Source: Rhodospirillaceae bacterium
GTDB lineage: Bacteria; Pseudomonadota; Alphaproteobacteria; Dongiales; Dongiaceae
Assembly: GCA_008012315.1 (NCBI GenBank)
Contig: SSEL01000027.1
Coordinates: 1 to 44,206, forward strand
Direction: 5' to 3'
DNA length: 44,206 nucleotides
Of the stretch, positions 1-6,632 are shown in pieces. Position numbers and translations under genes: made by a program. Numbering within the stretch: position 1 is the stretch's first letter; each line of letters opens with the position of its first letter. Below the pieces are notes generated by a model, which had not been told where the DNA came from, searched no databases, and saw nothing but the letters and a program-made list of their open reading frames with translations.

Positions 1-186
1 AATGTGCCGATCCCGGTGCCGATGGCCTTCAACAGCTTCGGCGGCTGGAAGCGCTCGCTGTTCGGCGATCACCACATGCATGGCCCGGAAGGGGTGCGCT
101 TCTACACCAAGCTGAAGACCGTCACCTCGCGCTGGCCGACCGGCATCCGCGCCGGCGCCGAATTCATCATGCCGACGATGAAGTAA
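1..186 (+). CDS. mmsA: Methylmalonate-semialdehyde dehydrogenase (CoA-acylating), C-terminal end
   Basis: Partial gene; only the last 61 codons lie in the window and the reading frame is open at base 1. The tail carries the family's C-terminal signature, with [12 protein letters not shown] followed by [10 protein letters not shown] and a terminal SRWP segment, which is highly typical of MmsA. The enzyme converts methylmalonate semialdehyde (valine and thymine catabolism) and malonate semialdehyde to propionyl-CoA or acetyl-CoA with NAD and CoA in the cytoplasm. A strong intrinsic terminator follows 24 bases after the stop, so this is the end of its transcript. The catalytic cysteine lies upstream of the window and cannot be checked. 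Confidence 0.93.
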   Translation, partial: NVPIPVPMAFNSFGGWKRSLFGDHHMHGPEGVRFYTKLKTVTSRWPTGIRAGAEFIMPTMK

Positions 187-210
187 TCGCGGCACGATAT
201 AGCCGAAACG

Positions 211-246
211 AAACGGCCGGATCATGCAGATGATCCGGCCGTTTTC
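211..246 (+). terminator. Rho-independent terminator after mmsA
   Basis: A perfect 15-bp stem (211-225 with 230-244) closes a 4-base loop (GCAG). The outer end of the stem reads AAACGG on one side and CCGTTT on the other, so the right arm ends in a T-run. A T-run on one strand and an A-run on the other mean it could stop transcription from both sides. It lies between mmsA and the converging secreted-protein gene. Confidence 0.9.
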
Positions 247-265
247 GTATCGACAGTATAGCCAG

Positions 266-664
266 TCAGGGGCAGCGCATCGGCTCGACCTGATAGGCGT
301 CATTGGGCTTGGAGGCGATGCTGCTGAGCACGTTGGCGGCGATCCAGACCACCCCGCCCTTATCCTTGCAATAGATCGACTGTGCCGTGTCGGCCTTGTC
401 CGAAACCGCGCCGTCGCCGGATTCGAAGGAAGCCGGATCGGAATCCGCCGTCTGGCGCGCACTGTCACCGAAGAGTACTGAATTTGCAACGGGCTGACTG
501 ATGACCGGACTGTCGAGACCGAACGATTTGCCGCCATCATCGATATCGAGCGCCGCAGCCGGGGAGGCCGCCAGCAAGCTGGCAAGGCCAGCGACGGAAG
601 CCACAGCCAGGATCGCTTGTGAAAGCGCGGCGACGGAAACGCGCCGATATGTGGTGCCACCCAT
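266..664 (-). CDS. Small secreted protein of unknown function
   Basis: 132 residues. I do not recognise the family. The N-terminus is a clear Sec signal peptide: a short positive start (YRR), a hydrophobic Ala/Leu/Val core at about residues 11-33 and a likely cleavage after SPAAA near residue 38. The mature part is acidic and Ser/Asp-rich in the middle. The last 35 residues are better folded-looking, with two cysteines (one in SIYCKD, one two residues from the end) that could form a disulfide in the periplasm. The start follows a purine-rich stretch and matches the signal peptide. It converges on the mmsA terminator, and no neighbour suggests a role. Confidence 0.7.
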   Translation of the reverse strand: MGGTTYRRVSVAALSQAILAVASVAGLASLLAASPAAALDIDDGGKSFGLDSPVISQPVANSVLFGDSARQTADSDPASFESGDGAVSDKADTAQSIYCKDKGGVVWIAANVLSSIASKPNDAYQVEPMRCP

Positions 665-1231
665 GGCTTACCCTCTCAAATAGAACGCATTTCCGGGAAA
701 ACCCGGATTGCGGAAATTCTCGGAAACGCAACTTGGCCGCCACGGGGTTACTGTAAGGATCGTGAAATCTGGCCTGTTACTGATTGGCTCAACCTAATGT
801 TGTGTCGCTCTGCGACATAATCAACGGGTTATCTGAACTGGCTGAGCCTTGCCTGACATATAAGACCGGAGCGAACGTTGTTCGCGATACTGTGCCGGTC
901 CGTCATCGGCGAATTCAATCGCATATTACACACCTCTTTTCGAGGGACAAGATGTCACAGCGGAGCCGACGGGCGATTATCTCGCATAGCTGCGAGGATC
1001 GGCGCGGATGAGATCGGCAATCACCCTTGAATTTCTGCGCTGTCCCAATTCTAAATTGCATAAACCCGGGTCGGCGCGTACCGCGATCCATCGACGCACT
1101 TTATATCGTTTTTATGTCTTTCGATCATGAAGGCTGGGCAATTGACCGAGCTGCATTGCCGCGCGATGATGGCACTCCCACCTAGTTATTATTACTCCCC
1201 GCATGAAAACGTCACCAAAGGAGTCTCCCGA
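665..1231. other. 567-bp intergenic region, no convincing gene
   Basis: Divergent upstream region of the secreted-protein gene and the aldo/keto reductase gene. Reading frames here are short and compositionally poor. The only structure seen is an inverted repeat at 871-885 (GCGAAC, GTT, GTTCGC), a possible operator. It resembles but does not fit the spacing of a Gram-positive LexA box. The stretch is more AT-rich than the flanks and probably carries the promoters of both genes. Confidence 0.4.
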
Positions 1232-2056
1232 ATGACGGCGGCACCCTTCATCACTCTCCATGACGGTAGTCAAATCCCGCAGCTCGGCCTCGGCGTCTGG
1301 CAGGTCAGCGATGCGCAGGCCGGCCCTGCCCTCACCGCGGCTTTCGAGGCCGGCTACCGGGCCATCGATACCGCGGCGGCCTATAACAACGAAGACAGCA
1401 TCGGCAAGGCGGTCAAGGCGAGCGGCCTCGCCCGCGACAAGCTCTTCATCACCACGAAATTGTGGAACGATGCGCATGGCTATGACGCAACCTTGAAGGC
1501 TTTCGATGTCAGCCTGAAGAAGCTGCAGCTCGATTACGTCGATCTCTATCTGATTCACTGGCCGGTGCCCAAGCAGAAGCTCTTCATCGAAAGTTGGCGC
1601 GCTTTCGCCAGGTTGAAAGAGGACGGCCGGGTGAAATCGGCCGGCGTTTCCAACTTCAACATCCCGCATCTGCAGACGCTGCTCGATGAAACCGGCATCG
1701 CGCCGACCGTCAATCAAATTGAACTGCATCCGCAGATGCAGCAGCAGGAGCTGCGCAACTTCCATAAGGAGCACAACATCGCCACGGAATCCTGGAGCCC
1801 GCTCGGCCAGGGCACGATCCTGCAGGATGCGACGATCGGCGCCATCGCCAAGAAGCATCGCAAGACGCCGGCCCAGATCATCATCCGCTGGCATCTCGAT
1901 AACGGGTTGATCGTAATTCCGAAATCGGTGACGCCATCGCGCATCAAGGAGAATTTCGCGGTCTTCGATTTCCGCCTCGATAACGACGATCTCGGCCAGA
2001 TCGGCCGCCTTGACAAGAAGCACCGCATCGGTCCCGACCCGGAAACTTTCGGGTGA
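1232..2056 (+). CDS. Aldo/keto reductase (AKR family, 2,5-diketo-D-gluconate reductase-like)
   Basis: 274 residues, full length for the AKR5-type family; NADPH-dependent cytosolic reduction of aldehydes and ketones. The start at 1232 is chosen because AAAGGAG lies 8 bases upstream; an earlier in-frame ATG at 1127 would add 35 residues absent from the family. The catalytic tetrad is visible: Asp46 (in AIDTA), Tyr51, Lys76 (in TTKLW) and His109 (in LIHWP). The NADPH-binding IPKSVTPSRIKEN segment lies near residues 228-240, and the C-terminus ends in the usual GPDPETF. It stands alone, with the MITE-like repeat and IS immediately downstream. The natural substrate cannot be told from sequence. 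Confidence 0.93.
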   Translation: MTAAPFITLHDGSQIPQLGLGVWQVSDAQAGPALTAAFEAGYRAIDTAAAYNNEDSIGKAVKASGLARDKLFITTKLWNDAHGYDATLKAFDVSLKKLQLDYVDLYLIHWPVPKQKLFIESWRAFARLKEDGRVKSAGVSNFNIPHLQTLLDETGIAPTVNQIELHPQMQQQELRNFHKEHNIATESWSPLGQGTILQDATIGAIAKKHRKTPAQIIIRWHLDNGLIVIPKSVTPSRIKENFAVFDFRLDNDDLGQIGRLDKKHRIGPDPETFG

Positions 2057-2092
2057 GGATCACGCTTAGCCATCCATGCGGCCGCAGATGAG

Positions 2093-2213
2093 CATCACCC
2101 TGGCCTTGAGCCGGGGCTCCATGGTTGAGGCCGTGCACAATGTGCGACAAGACATCCGTCACGCATAATGCAGGCAACATTCATCAGTCGCACCGATGGA
2201 CCCTCGGGTCAGG
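2093..2213. repeat. MITE-like palindromic repeat, copy A, left part (split by the IS)
   Basis: The left end reads CATCACCCTGGCC...GGGGCTCCATGG and the part next to the IS reads GATGGACCCTCGGGTCAGG. Removing the IS and one copy of TCAGG joins this to CCCGAGGGTGACAATC at 3496. That restores the right terminal inverted repeat found in the other copies at 14.1, 14.3 and 43.9 kb. The unit is bounded by inverted repeats of about 30 bp and codes for nothing. Confidence 0.7.
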
Positions 2214-2261
2214 TGTTTAGCCCTGGGAGATAGCTGACAGGTGTTCGGAGACATGGTTGAC
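2214..2261 (+). repeat. Left terminal inverted repeat of the IS481 element
   Basis: Pairs with 3443-3490, 40 of 48 positions matching. It looks like two related blocks of about 20 bp, an outer divergent one and an inner one (2242-2261, TGTTCGGAGACATGGTTGAC) that is exactly repeated at the right end. The tandem blocks may be two transposase-binding sites. Confidence 0.85.
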
Positions 2262-2295
2262 ACATTTGGCATGAGACAACCGCAGGGGTTGAAGC

Positions 2296-3438
2296 ATGCC
2301 GTGGAAAGAGATGTGCACCATGCAGCAGCGATTGGAATTTGTTCGGCTTGCCGAGCAAGAGGGCAGCAACCGGCGAGAGTTATGCCGGCGTTTCGGGATC
2401 AGTCCGCAGACCGGCTATAAGTGGCTGGAGCGGGCGGCATCGGGGGTAGAGGACTGGGTTGCCGATCGCTCGCGCCGGCCGCATGCGAGCCCCGGCCGTG
2501 TCAGCGGGTCGGTTGAAGACGCGGTCTTGGCGGTGCGCGACGCCCATCCGGCCTGGGGGGCACGCAAGATCTGGCATGTCCTGGCCCGCGCGGGCCAGGA
2601 CATGCCGGCCCCCTCGACGGTACATGCGATCCTGGCGCGCCATGGGCGGATCAGCCTCCCCGCCCGGCCGCCGGCGACCGGGCGTTTCGAGCTGCCGGCC
2701 CCCAACCTGATCTGGCAGATGGACTTCAAGGGCCGGATCGTGCTGCAGGATGGCCGGCAATGGTGCCATCCCTTGACGGTGGTCGATGATCACTCCCGTT
2801 ATGCTTTGTGCCTCCAGGCTTGCGACAATGAGACCGGGGCGACGGTACAAGGGGAACTGCAGCGGGTGTTCCGGCGCTACGGCTTGCCGGAGGCCTTCCT
2901 GGTCGACAATGGATCGCCCTGGGGCAATGGGCCGGCAGGGGGCTGGACCTGGCTGGGCGTCTGGCTGCTCAAGCTCGGCGTCGATGTCATCCGGGCCCGG
3001 CCGTATCATCCCCAGACCCGCGGCAAGAACGAACGCTTCCACCGCAGCCTGAAAGCCGAGGTTCTCAGCCTGCAACGCTTCCGCAGCCTGGGTGACATGC
3101 AGCGGGCCTTCGATCGCTGGCGCCACATCTACAACTGCCAACGGCCGCACCAGGCGCTTGGCTTCGATGTGCCGGCCAGCCGCTACCGCCTCAGCCCCCG
3201 GCCCATGCCAGACCGCTTGCCCAAGATCGACTACGCCCAGAGTGACATCGTCCGCACCGTCGGCCCCTCCAAGCCCTATATCAGCTTCAAGGGACACCTC
3301 TGGCAGATCTCCAAGGCGTTCATGGGCGAGCGCGTCGCCTTACGGCCGCTCAGCAAAGACGGCCGCTATGGCGTCTTCTTCGCAACCAAGAAAATCGCCA
3401 CCATCGACTTGAATAATCCGCCCAAACAACCACAATGA
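2296..3438 (+). CDS. IS481-family transposase (DDE)
   Basis: 380 residues. The N-terminal helix-turn-helix (LCRRFGISPQTGYKWLERA, about 29-47) recognises the element ends. A second winged-helix region with WGARKIW follows near 87-93, then the rve integrase core. Candidate DDE residues are Asp143 (QMDFKG), Asp204 (FLVDNGSPWG) and Glu246 (RGKNERFHRS), with the usual PYHPQTRGKNER box. The length is at the long end of the family. A GTTG/GAAG leader precedes the ATG; internal methionines at 6 and 9 are alternative starts. No frameshift or premature stop is seen, so it is probably active. A 34-bp perfect palindrome lies inside the gene. Confidence 0.95.
   Translation: MPWKEMCTMQQRLEFVRLAEQEGSNRRELCRRFGISPQTGYKWLERAASGVEDWVADRSRRPHASPGRVSGSVEDAVLAVRDAHPAWGARKIWHVLARAGQDMPAPSTVHAILARHGRISLPARPPATGRFELPAPNLIWQMDFKGRIVLQDGRQWCHPLTVVDDHSRYALCLQACDNETGATVQGELQRVFRRYGLPEAFLVDNGSPWGNGPAGGWTWLGVWLLKLGVDVIRARPYHPQTRGKNERFHRSLKAEVLSLQRFRSLGDMQRAFDRWRHIYNCQRPHQALGFDVPASRYRLSPRPMPDRLPKIDYAQSDIVRTVGPSKPYISFKGHLWQISKAFMGERVALRPLSKDGRYGVFFATKKIATIDLNNPPKQPQ
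2573..2606. repeat. 34-bp perfect palindrome inside the transposase gene
   Basis: Bases 2573-2588 and 2591-2606 are exact reverse complements around a CG centre. In the gene it encodes HVLARAGQDMP, and the opposite strand reads the same peptide. In RNA it would make a 16-bp hairpin with almost no loop. Confidence 0.85.
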
Positions 3439-3442
3439 AACC

Positions 3443-3490
3443 GTCAACCATGTCTCCGAACAACCGTCAACCATCTCTCCGGGCCATACA
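3443..3490 (-). repeat. Right terminal inverted repeat of the IS481 element
   Basis: Reverse complement of 2214-2261 with 8 mismatches in 48. It starts 5 bases after the transposase stop codon and ends in ACA immediately before the TCAGG duplication. Confidence 0.85.
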
Positions 3491-3511
3491 TCAGGCCCGA
3501 GGGTGACAATC
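3491..3511. repeat. MITE-like repeat copy A, right part
   Basis: TCAGG target duplication followed by the completing arm CCCGAGGGTGACAATC. A further degenerate arm (GGCCCGAGGGTGACAT) lies at about 3618-3633, so this intergenic region has accumulated several pieces of the family. The rest of 3512-3781 holds nothing else recognisable apart from the chrA ribosome-binding site. Confidence 0.65.
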
Positions 3512-3781
3512 TTGTTTGTTGCCGGCAGCGTGCGATGGTCGTTGACATCGCTCCGAATACGCGACGCGACCGGTCATCGCACCATGTTCATCACCAACAG
3601 GTTGTCATCCTCTGGCCCGAGGGTGACATACGCGGGATGGCGGACGCTGTGCGAACTCGTCAGCGCGACCGGTTTGTTGCGGCTCAATTTCGGCTGGATT
3701 TCGGAACAGAATATTGACAATGCGATAGCGCCGCCGCCGCTTCCCTGCTAACTGCAACAGGGAACAGGAGAGGTTGCGGCG

Positions 3782-5029
3782 ATGCAGAAGACATACGACC
3801 GAACTGAAACAAGGCCGCGCCTTGCCTTCATGAGCATCCTGCTGCCTTTCCTGAAACTGGGGCTCACCTCGTTCGGCGGGCCGATTGCGCATCTAGGTTA
3901 TTTCCGCACGGAATTCGTCAGCCGCCGGAAATGGCTCGATGACAGTGCCTATGCCGATCTCGTCGCCCTCTGCCAGTTCCTGCCGGGACCGGCATCGAGC
4001 CAGGTCGGCTTTTCCATCGGCCTGATGCGCGGCGGTCTGCTTGGCGGCCTGGCGGCCTGGCTTGGCTTCACCCTGCCCTCCGCCCTGGTCCTGATGCTGT
4101 TCGCCTATGGCCTGGCCGGTTTCGACACGCCGCTGGCACAAGGCGCCCTGCATGGCCTCAAGGTGGTCGCCGTTGCGGTGATCGCCCAGGCGATCTGGGG
4201 CATGGCGCGCCAGCTTAGCCCGGACCGGCCGCGCATCGCCATTGCCGTGACCGGCGTGGTGGCCGTGGTCTTTCTCGGCGGCGTCGGCGGACAGCTCACC
4301 GCCATCGCCATCGGCGCCTTTGCCGGCCTGTGGTTCTGCCAGGACTTGATGCCAGCCGGCGATGGAACGCCGCATGCGCCATTCGCGTCACCGATCCCGC
4401 GCATCGCCGCACTTGTCGTGCTGCTGCTTGCCGTCGCGCTGCTCTTCCTCTTGCCGGCCATCAGCGCCGCCGGTTTCGGTGGCCACGGGCTTGCCTTGTT
4501 CGATGCCTTCTACCGCGCCGGCGCGCTGGTCTTCGGCGGCGGCCATGTGGTCCTGCCGCTGTTGCAGGTATCGGTCGTGCAGCCGGGCTGGATTTCCGGC
4601 GACGACTTCCTCGCCGGCTATGGTGCGGCGCAAGCCGTGCCCGGGCCGCTTTTCACCTTCGCGGCCTATCTGGGAGCGGCCAACGGCATCGCGCCGAATG
4701 GCTGGCTCGGCGCGGCGATCGCGCTGGTCGGCATCTTCCTGCCGGGCCTGTTGCTGATCCTCGGCACCCTGCCGTTCTGGGAGAGACTGCGCCGCCATGC
4801 TATGGCGCGGGCGATTCTCAGCGGCGTCAATGCGGCAGTGGTCGGCCTGCTCGCCGCCGCACTTTACGATCCGGTCTGGGTCAGCGCCATCACCGGGCCG
4901 CGCGACTTCGCCCTCGCCTTAATCTGCTTCATGTTGTTGGCGGCCTGGAAGATGCAGCCCTGGGTCGTCGTGCTGCTCAGCGCCTGCGGCGGCATGCTGC
5001 TGGCTATTCCTGGCCTCGCCGCAGGATGA
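3782..5029 (+). CDS. chrA: Chromate transporter ChrA (CHR family, two-domain)
   Basis: 415 residues, the normal size of long-chain CHR proteins, which export chromate using the membrane potential. Two homologous halves are visible. The first has GLTSFGGPIAHLGYF (about 26-40) and CQFLPGPASSQ (about 64-74). The second has LVFGGGHVVLPLLQ (about 249-262) and AQAVPGPLFTFAAY (about 283-296). About ten hydrophobic segments span the protein, and residues 1-20 are a hydrophilic lead. The start has GGAGAGG about 8 bases upstream. The gene stands alone with no chrB regulator nearby, so chromate specificity is inferred from family. Its last 26 bases overlap the end of a PAS remnant on the other strand. 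Confidence 0.94.
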   Translation: MQKTYDRTETRPRLAFMSILLPFLKLGLTSFGGPIAHLGYFRTEFVSRRKWLDDSAYADLVALCQFLPGPASSQVGFSIGLMRGGLLGGLAAWLGFTLPSALVLMLFAYGLAGFDTPLAQGALHGLKVVAVAVIAQAIWGMARQLSPDRPRIAIAVTGVVAVVFLGGVGGQLTAIAIGAFAGLWFCQDLMPAGDGTPHAPFASPIPRIAALVVLLLAVALLFLLPAISAAGFGGHGLALFDAFYRAGALVFGGGHVVLPLLQVSVVQPGWISGDDFLAGYGAAQAVPGPLFTFAAYLGAANGIAPNGWLGAAIALVGIFLPGLLLILGTLPFWERLRRHAMARAILSGVNAAVVGLLAAALYDPVWVSAITGPRDFALALICFMLLAAWKMQPWVVVLLSACGGMLLAIPGLAAG

Positions 5030-5340
5030 AGGAGGCATCGTCGCGCGGGTTGTAGATGCGCGAATAGGCATAGACCAGGACCATGTTGACATCGCTGTCA
5101 TTATCCGAGAGCGGCAGGAAGACGATATCCTCGTCCTCGATCAGCCCATCGGGCGCATTATACGGGCCGGTGTACAGAAATGGCCGCCTGTTGCGGACCA
5201 CATAGTTATAGACGCTCAGCGTCTCTTCCAGATCGGTTGCGTGATAGGCATCGATCACTGACAAGCCGGTCGGATCGCTGCCCCGCTGCGCCACCTGATG
5301 CGTGCCGACCAGCCGATACACGAATTGGCGTGAGAGCACC
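5004..5340 (-). pseudogene. PAS-domain protein remnant (PAS_5-like), 5' truncated
   Basis: About 110 codons survive. They start in the middle of the PAS core with FVYRLVGTHQVAQRGSDPTG and run to the natural stop. This motif (YRLVGT then G.D.TG) is the hallmark of the small alphaproteobacterial PAS_5 proteins, which are usually around 160-180 residues, so roughly the first third is missing. Upstream the frame stays open but turns into Cys/Gly/Arg-rich noise across a hairpin at 5341-5373. The hairpin is probably the break point. The remnant ends inside the 3' end of chrA in convergent orientation. Confidence 0.6.
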
Positions 5341-5380
5341 GGACGGATGCGGGACCTCCCGCCGCATCCGTCCACCTTTT
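5341..5380 (+). terminator. Strong hairpin with short T-run at the junction of two gene remnants
   Basis: Twelve-base arms GGACGGATGCGG (5341-5352) and CCGCATCCGTCC (5362-5373) enclose a 9-base loop and are followed by ACCTTTT. It could act as a terminator on the plus strand. It sits exactly between two oppositely oriented truncated reading frames. Confidence 0.55.
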
Positions 5381-5384
5381 GACA

Positions 5385-5629
5385 AGAAGAGACCACGGAG
5401 ACGATCTTGAGCGTCAGCATCGCGACAACAGTCTGCGGCTGCTCTATCCGCTGGGCAAATCCACCGTCGAGCACGCGGCGGAGACCGATCACTATATCCT
5501 GACCTCGCCACCGAGGACGGCTTCAAGGTGTCCTTCACCGTCACTGAAGCGATCATGCGCGGCCTCGCCGACAGGATCGCGGGGGAAGAGGCCCTGTTGC
5601 AGGATGGTGACCAACCCTTCCTGAACTGA
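5385..5629 (+). pseudogene. Frameshifted remnant of an unknown small protein
   Basis: Two adjacent frames each look like protein and join into one. The first, about 5391-5505, reads DDLERQHRDNSLRLLYPLGK and onward to DHYILTS. The second, from about 5513, reads EDGFKVSFTVTEAIMRGL and ends DQPFLN before the stop at 5627-5629. A single-base indel near 5505-5515 is needed. The first part has no plausible start codon with a ribosome-binding site, because it begins at the hairpin. I do not recognise the family. Confidence that this is former coding sequence is moderate. Confidence 0.45.
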
Positions 5630-5713
5630 CTCCGCCGATTTCCATCGCCCCTCGCCTTGTGCCAAATAATCTGGCTAAATGATCCATCGCGATATCAGGA
5701 CGGAGTCCCGGTC

Positions 5714-5926
5714 ATGAGGATCAGCGCGCGGAACCAGCTCAACGGCACGGTTGTCGATGTCGTCAAGGGCGCCACCACGGCCCATATCCGCATCGATATC
5801 GGTGGCGGCGCGATCGTCACCGCCGCCATCACGAACGCAGCCGTCGATGATCTGGGGCTGGCCAAGGGCAAACCGGCCACGGCCGTCATCAAGGCCTCGG
5901 ACGTGATGGTCGCAGTCGACCACTGA
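5714..5926 (+). CDS. Molbindin (Mop/TOBE domain, molybdate-binding protein)
   Basis: 70 residues, exactly one Mop/TOBE domain. It has the typical start SARNQLNGTVVDVVKGATTAHIRI in two stretches, GGGAIVTAAITNAAV in the middle and a KASDVMVAVDH end. Such molbindins assemble into hexamers that bind molybdate or tungstate oxyanions at subunit interfaces and buffer them in the cytoplasm. The start at 5714 has AGGACGGAG about 7 bases upstream; a longer reading from 5657 adds non-family residues. It is followed 21 bases later by a TrmO-family gene on the same strand, so the two are probably co-transcribed. Confidence 0.92.
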   Translation: MRISARNQLNGTVVDVVKGATTAHIRIDIGGGAIVTAAITNAAVDDLGLAKGKPATAVIKASDVMVAVDH

Positions 5927-5947
5927 GCTGCCGGAGGGGAATGCCAG

Positions 5948-6457
5948 ATGGTGCGCGAGGATGAAGTCCGGACGGCGGAACGCACCGTCGCCTGGCCGGA
6001 AACCACCGATGCGGGGGTGATCTTCATCGGCCGAATCTGTACGCCCTGGACATCGCGGCTGGAGTGTCCGCGCCAGGGCCGCCGCGACGGCCCGCTCTGC
6101 CGCATTGATGTCTTCGATCCCTGGGCCGAGGCCTTGAAGGGCATCGGCGATTTCACCCAGATCGAGCTGCTTTACTGGCTGCACCGGTCACGGCGCGACC
6201 TGGTGCTGCAAAGCCCGCGCAATGACGGGACCACACGCGGCACCTTCGCCCTGCGCTCGCCGGTGCGGCCCAATCCCATCGGCACCTCGATCGTCGCTTT
6301 GATCGGTGTCGAAGGCTCGACATTGCTGGTGCGCGGCCTCGATTGCCTCGACGGCACGCCACTGATCGACATCAAGCCGGACCGCTGCCAGTTCACGCCG
6401 CTGGCGCCGCCGCAGCCCGGCGACTTTCAGATCGGAGACAAGGCCGGCGATGTATAG
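5948..6457 (+). CDS. TsaA/TrmO-family SAM-dependent tRNA methyltransferase
   Basis: 169 residues. The family (TrmO, formerly YaeB/TsaA) N6-methylates the t6A37 base of tRNA-Thr using S-adenosylmethionine. Its beta-barrel fold differs from the usual methyltransferases. Family motifs are clear: [12 protein letters not shown] at about 23-34, [12 protein letters not shown] at about 103-114 (SAM and tRNA contacts) and [14 protein letters not shown] at about 130-143. The protein is shorter than E. coli TrmO, as usual for this subgroup, so activity on t6A is not assured. Pairing with molbindin suggests a molybdenum-linked role for this subgroup (inference). Confidence 0.85.
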   Translation: MVREDEVRTAERTVAWPETTDAGVIFIGRICTPWTSRLECPRQGRRDGPLCRIDVFDPWAEALKGIGDFTQIELLYWLHRSRRDLVLQSPRNDGTTRGTFALRSPVRPNPIGTSIVALIGVEGSTLLVRGLDCLDGTPLIDIKPDRCQFTPLAPPQPGDFQIGDKAGDV

Positions 6458-6632
6458 CCTCTGAGTTTCAGCTGTTATCCGATTAAGTTCAAAGTCGCCA
6501 CCCCTCACCCCGCCCCTCTCCCGCGAGGGGACAGACCGGATAATAGCGCCGATTCTCCAAGGCCTGACCCTCCCGTTCTTGACCTTCCTTGGCCGGGCCG
6601 ATAAGCGTCCATTTTCTGCTAGAGGAATTCCC

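Larger units (their letters stand above)
2214..3490 (+). mobile_element. IS481-family insertion sequence, complete
   Basis: 1277 bp. It begins TGTTTAGCCC and ends GGGCCATACA, giving the TGT...ACA ends usual for the family. The ends are inverted repeats of 48 bp with 40 matches, of which the innermost 20 are identical. The element is flanked by a perfect 5-bp direct repeat, TCAGG (2209-2213 and 3491-3495), read as the target-site duplication. It carries one transposase gene filling nearly the whole interior. Intact ends, gene and target duplication suggest a fairly recent insertion, into the right arm of a MITE-like repeat. Confidence 0.9.

Noticed and set aside
871..885. Inverted repeat GCGAAC-GTT-GTTCGC as a LexA box
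   Set aside because: Spacing is three instead of four for the Gram-positive type and the alphaproteobacterial box is a direct repeat; no SOS gene follows.
2380..3297. Long minus-strand frame opposite the transposase
   Set aside because: Shadow frame of a GC-rich gene; composition is not protein-like and no ribosome-binding site is present.
6500..6530. CCCCTC...GAGGGG hairpin as a terminator
   Set aside because: No T-run, and a similar block occurs at 17.4 kb, so it is more likely a generic intergenic palindrome.
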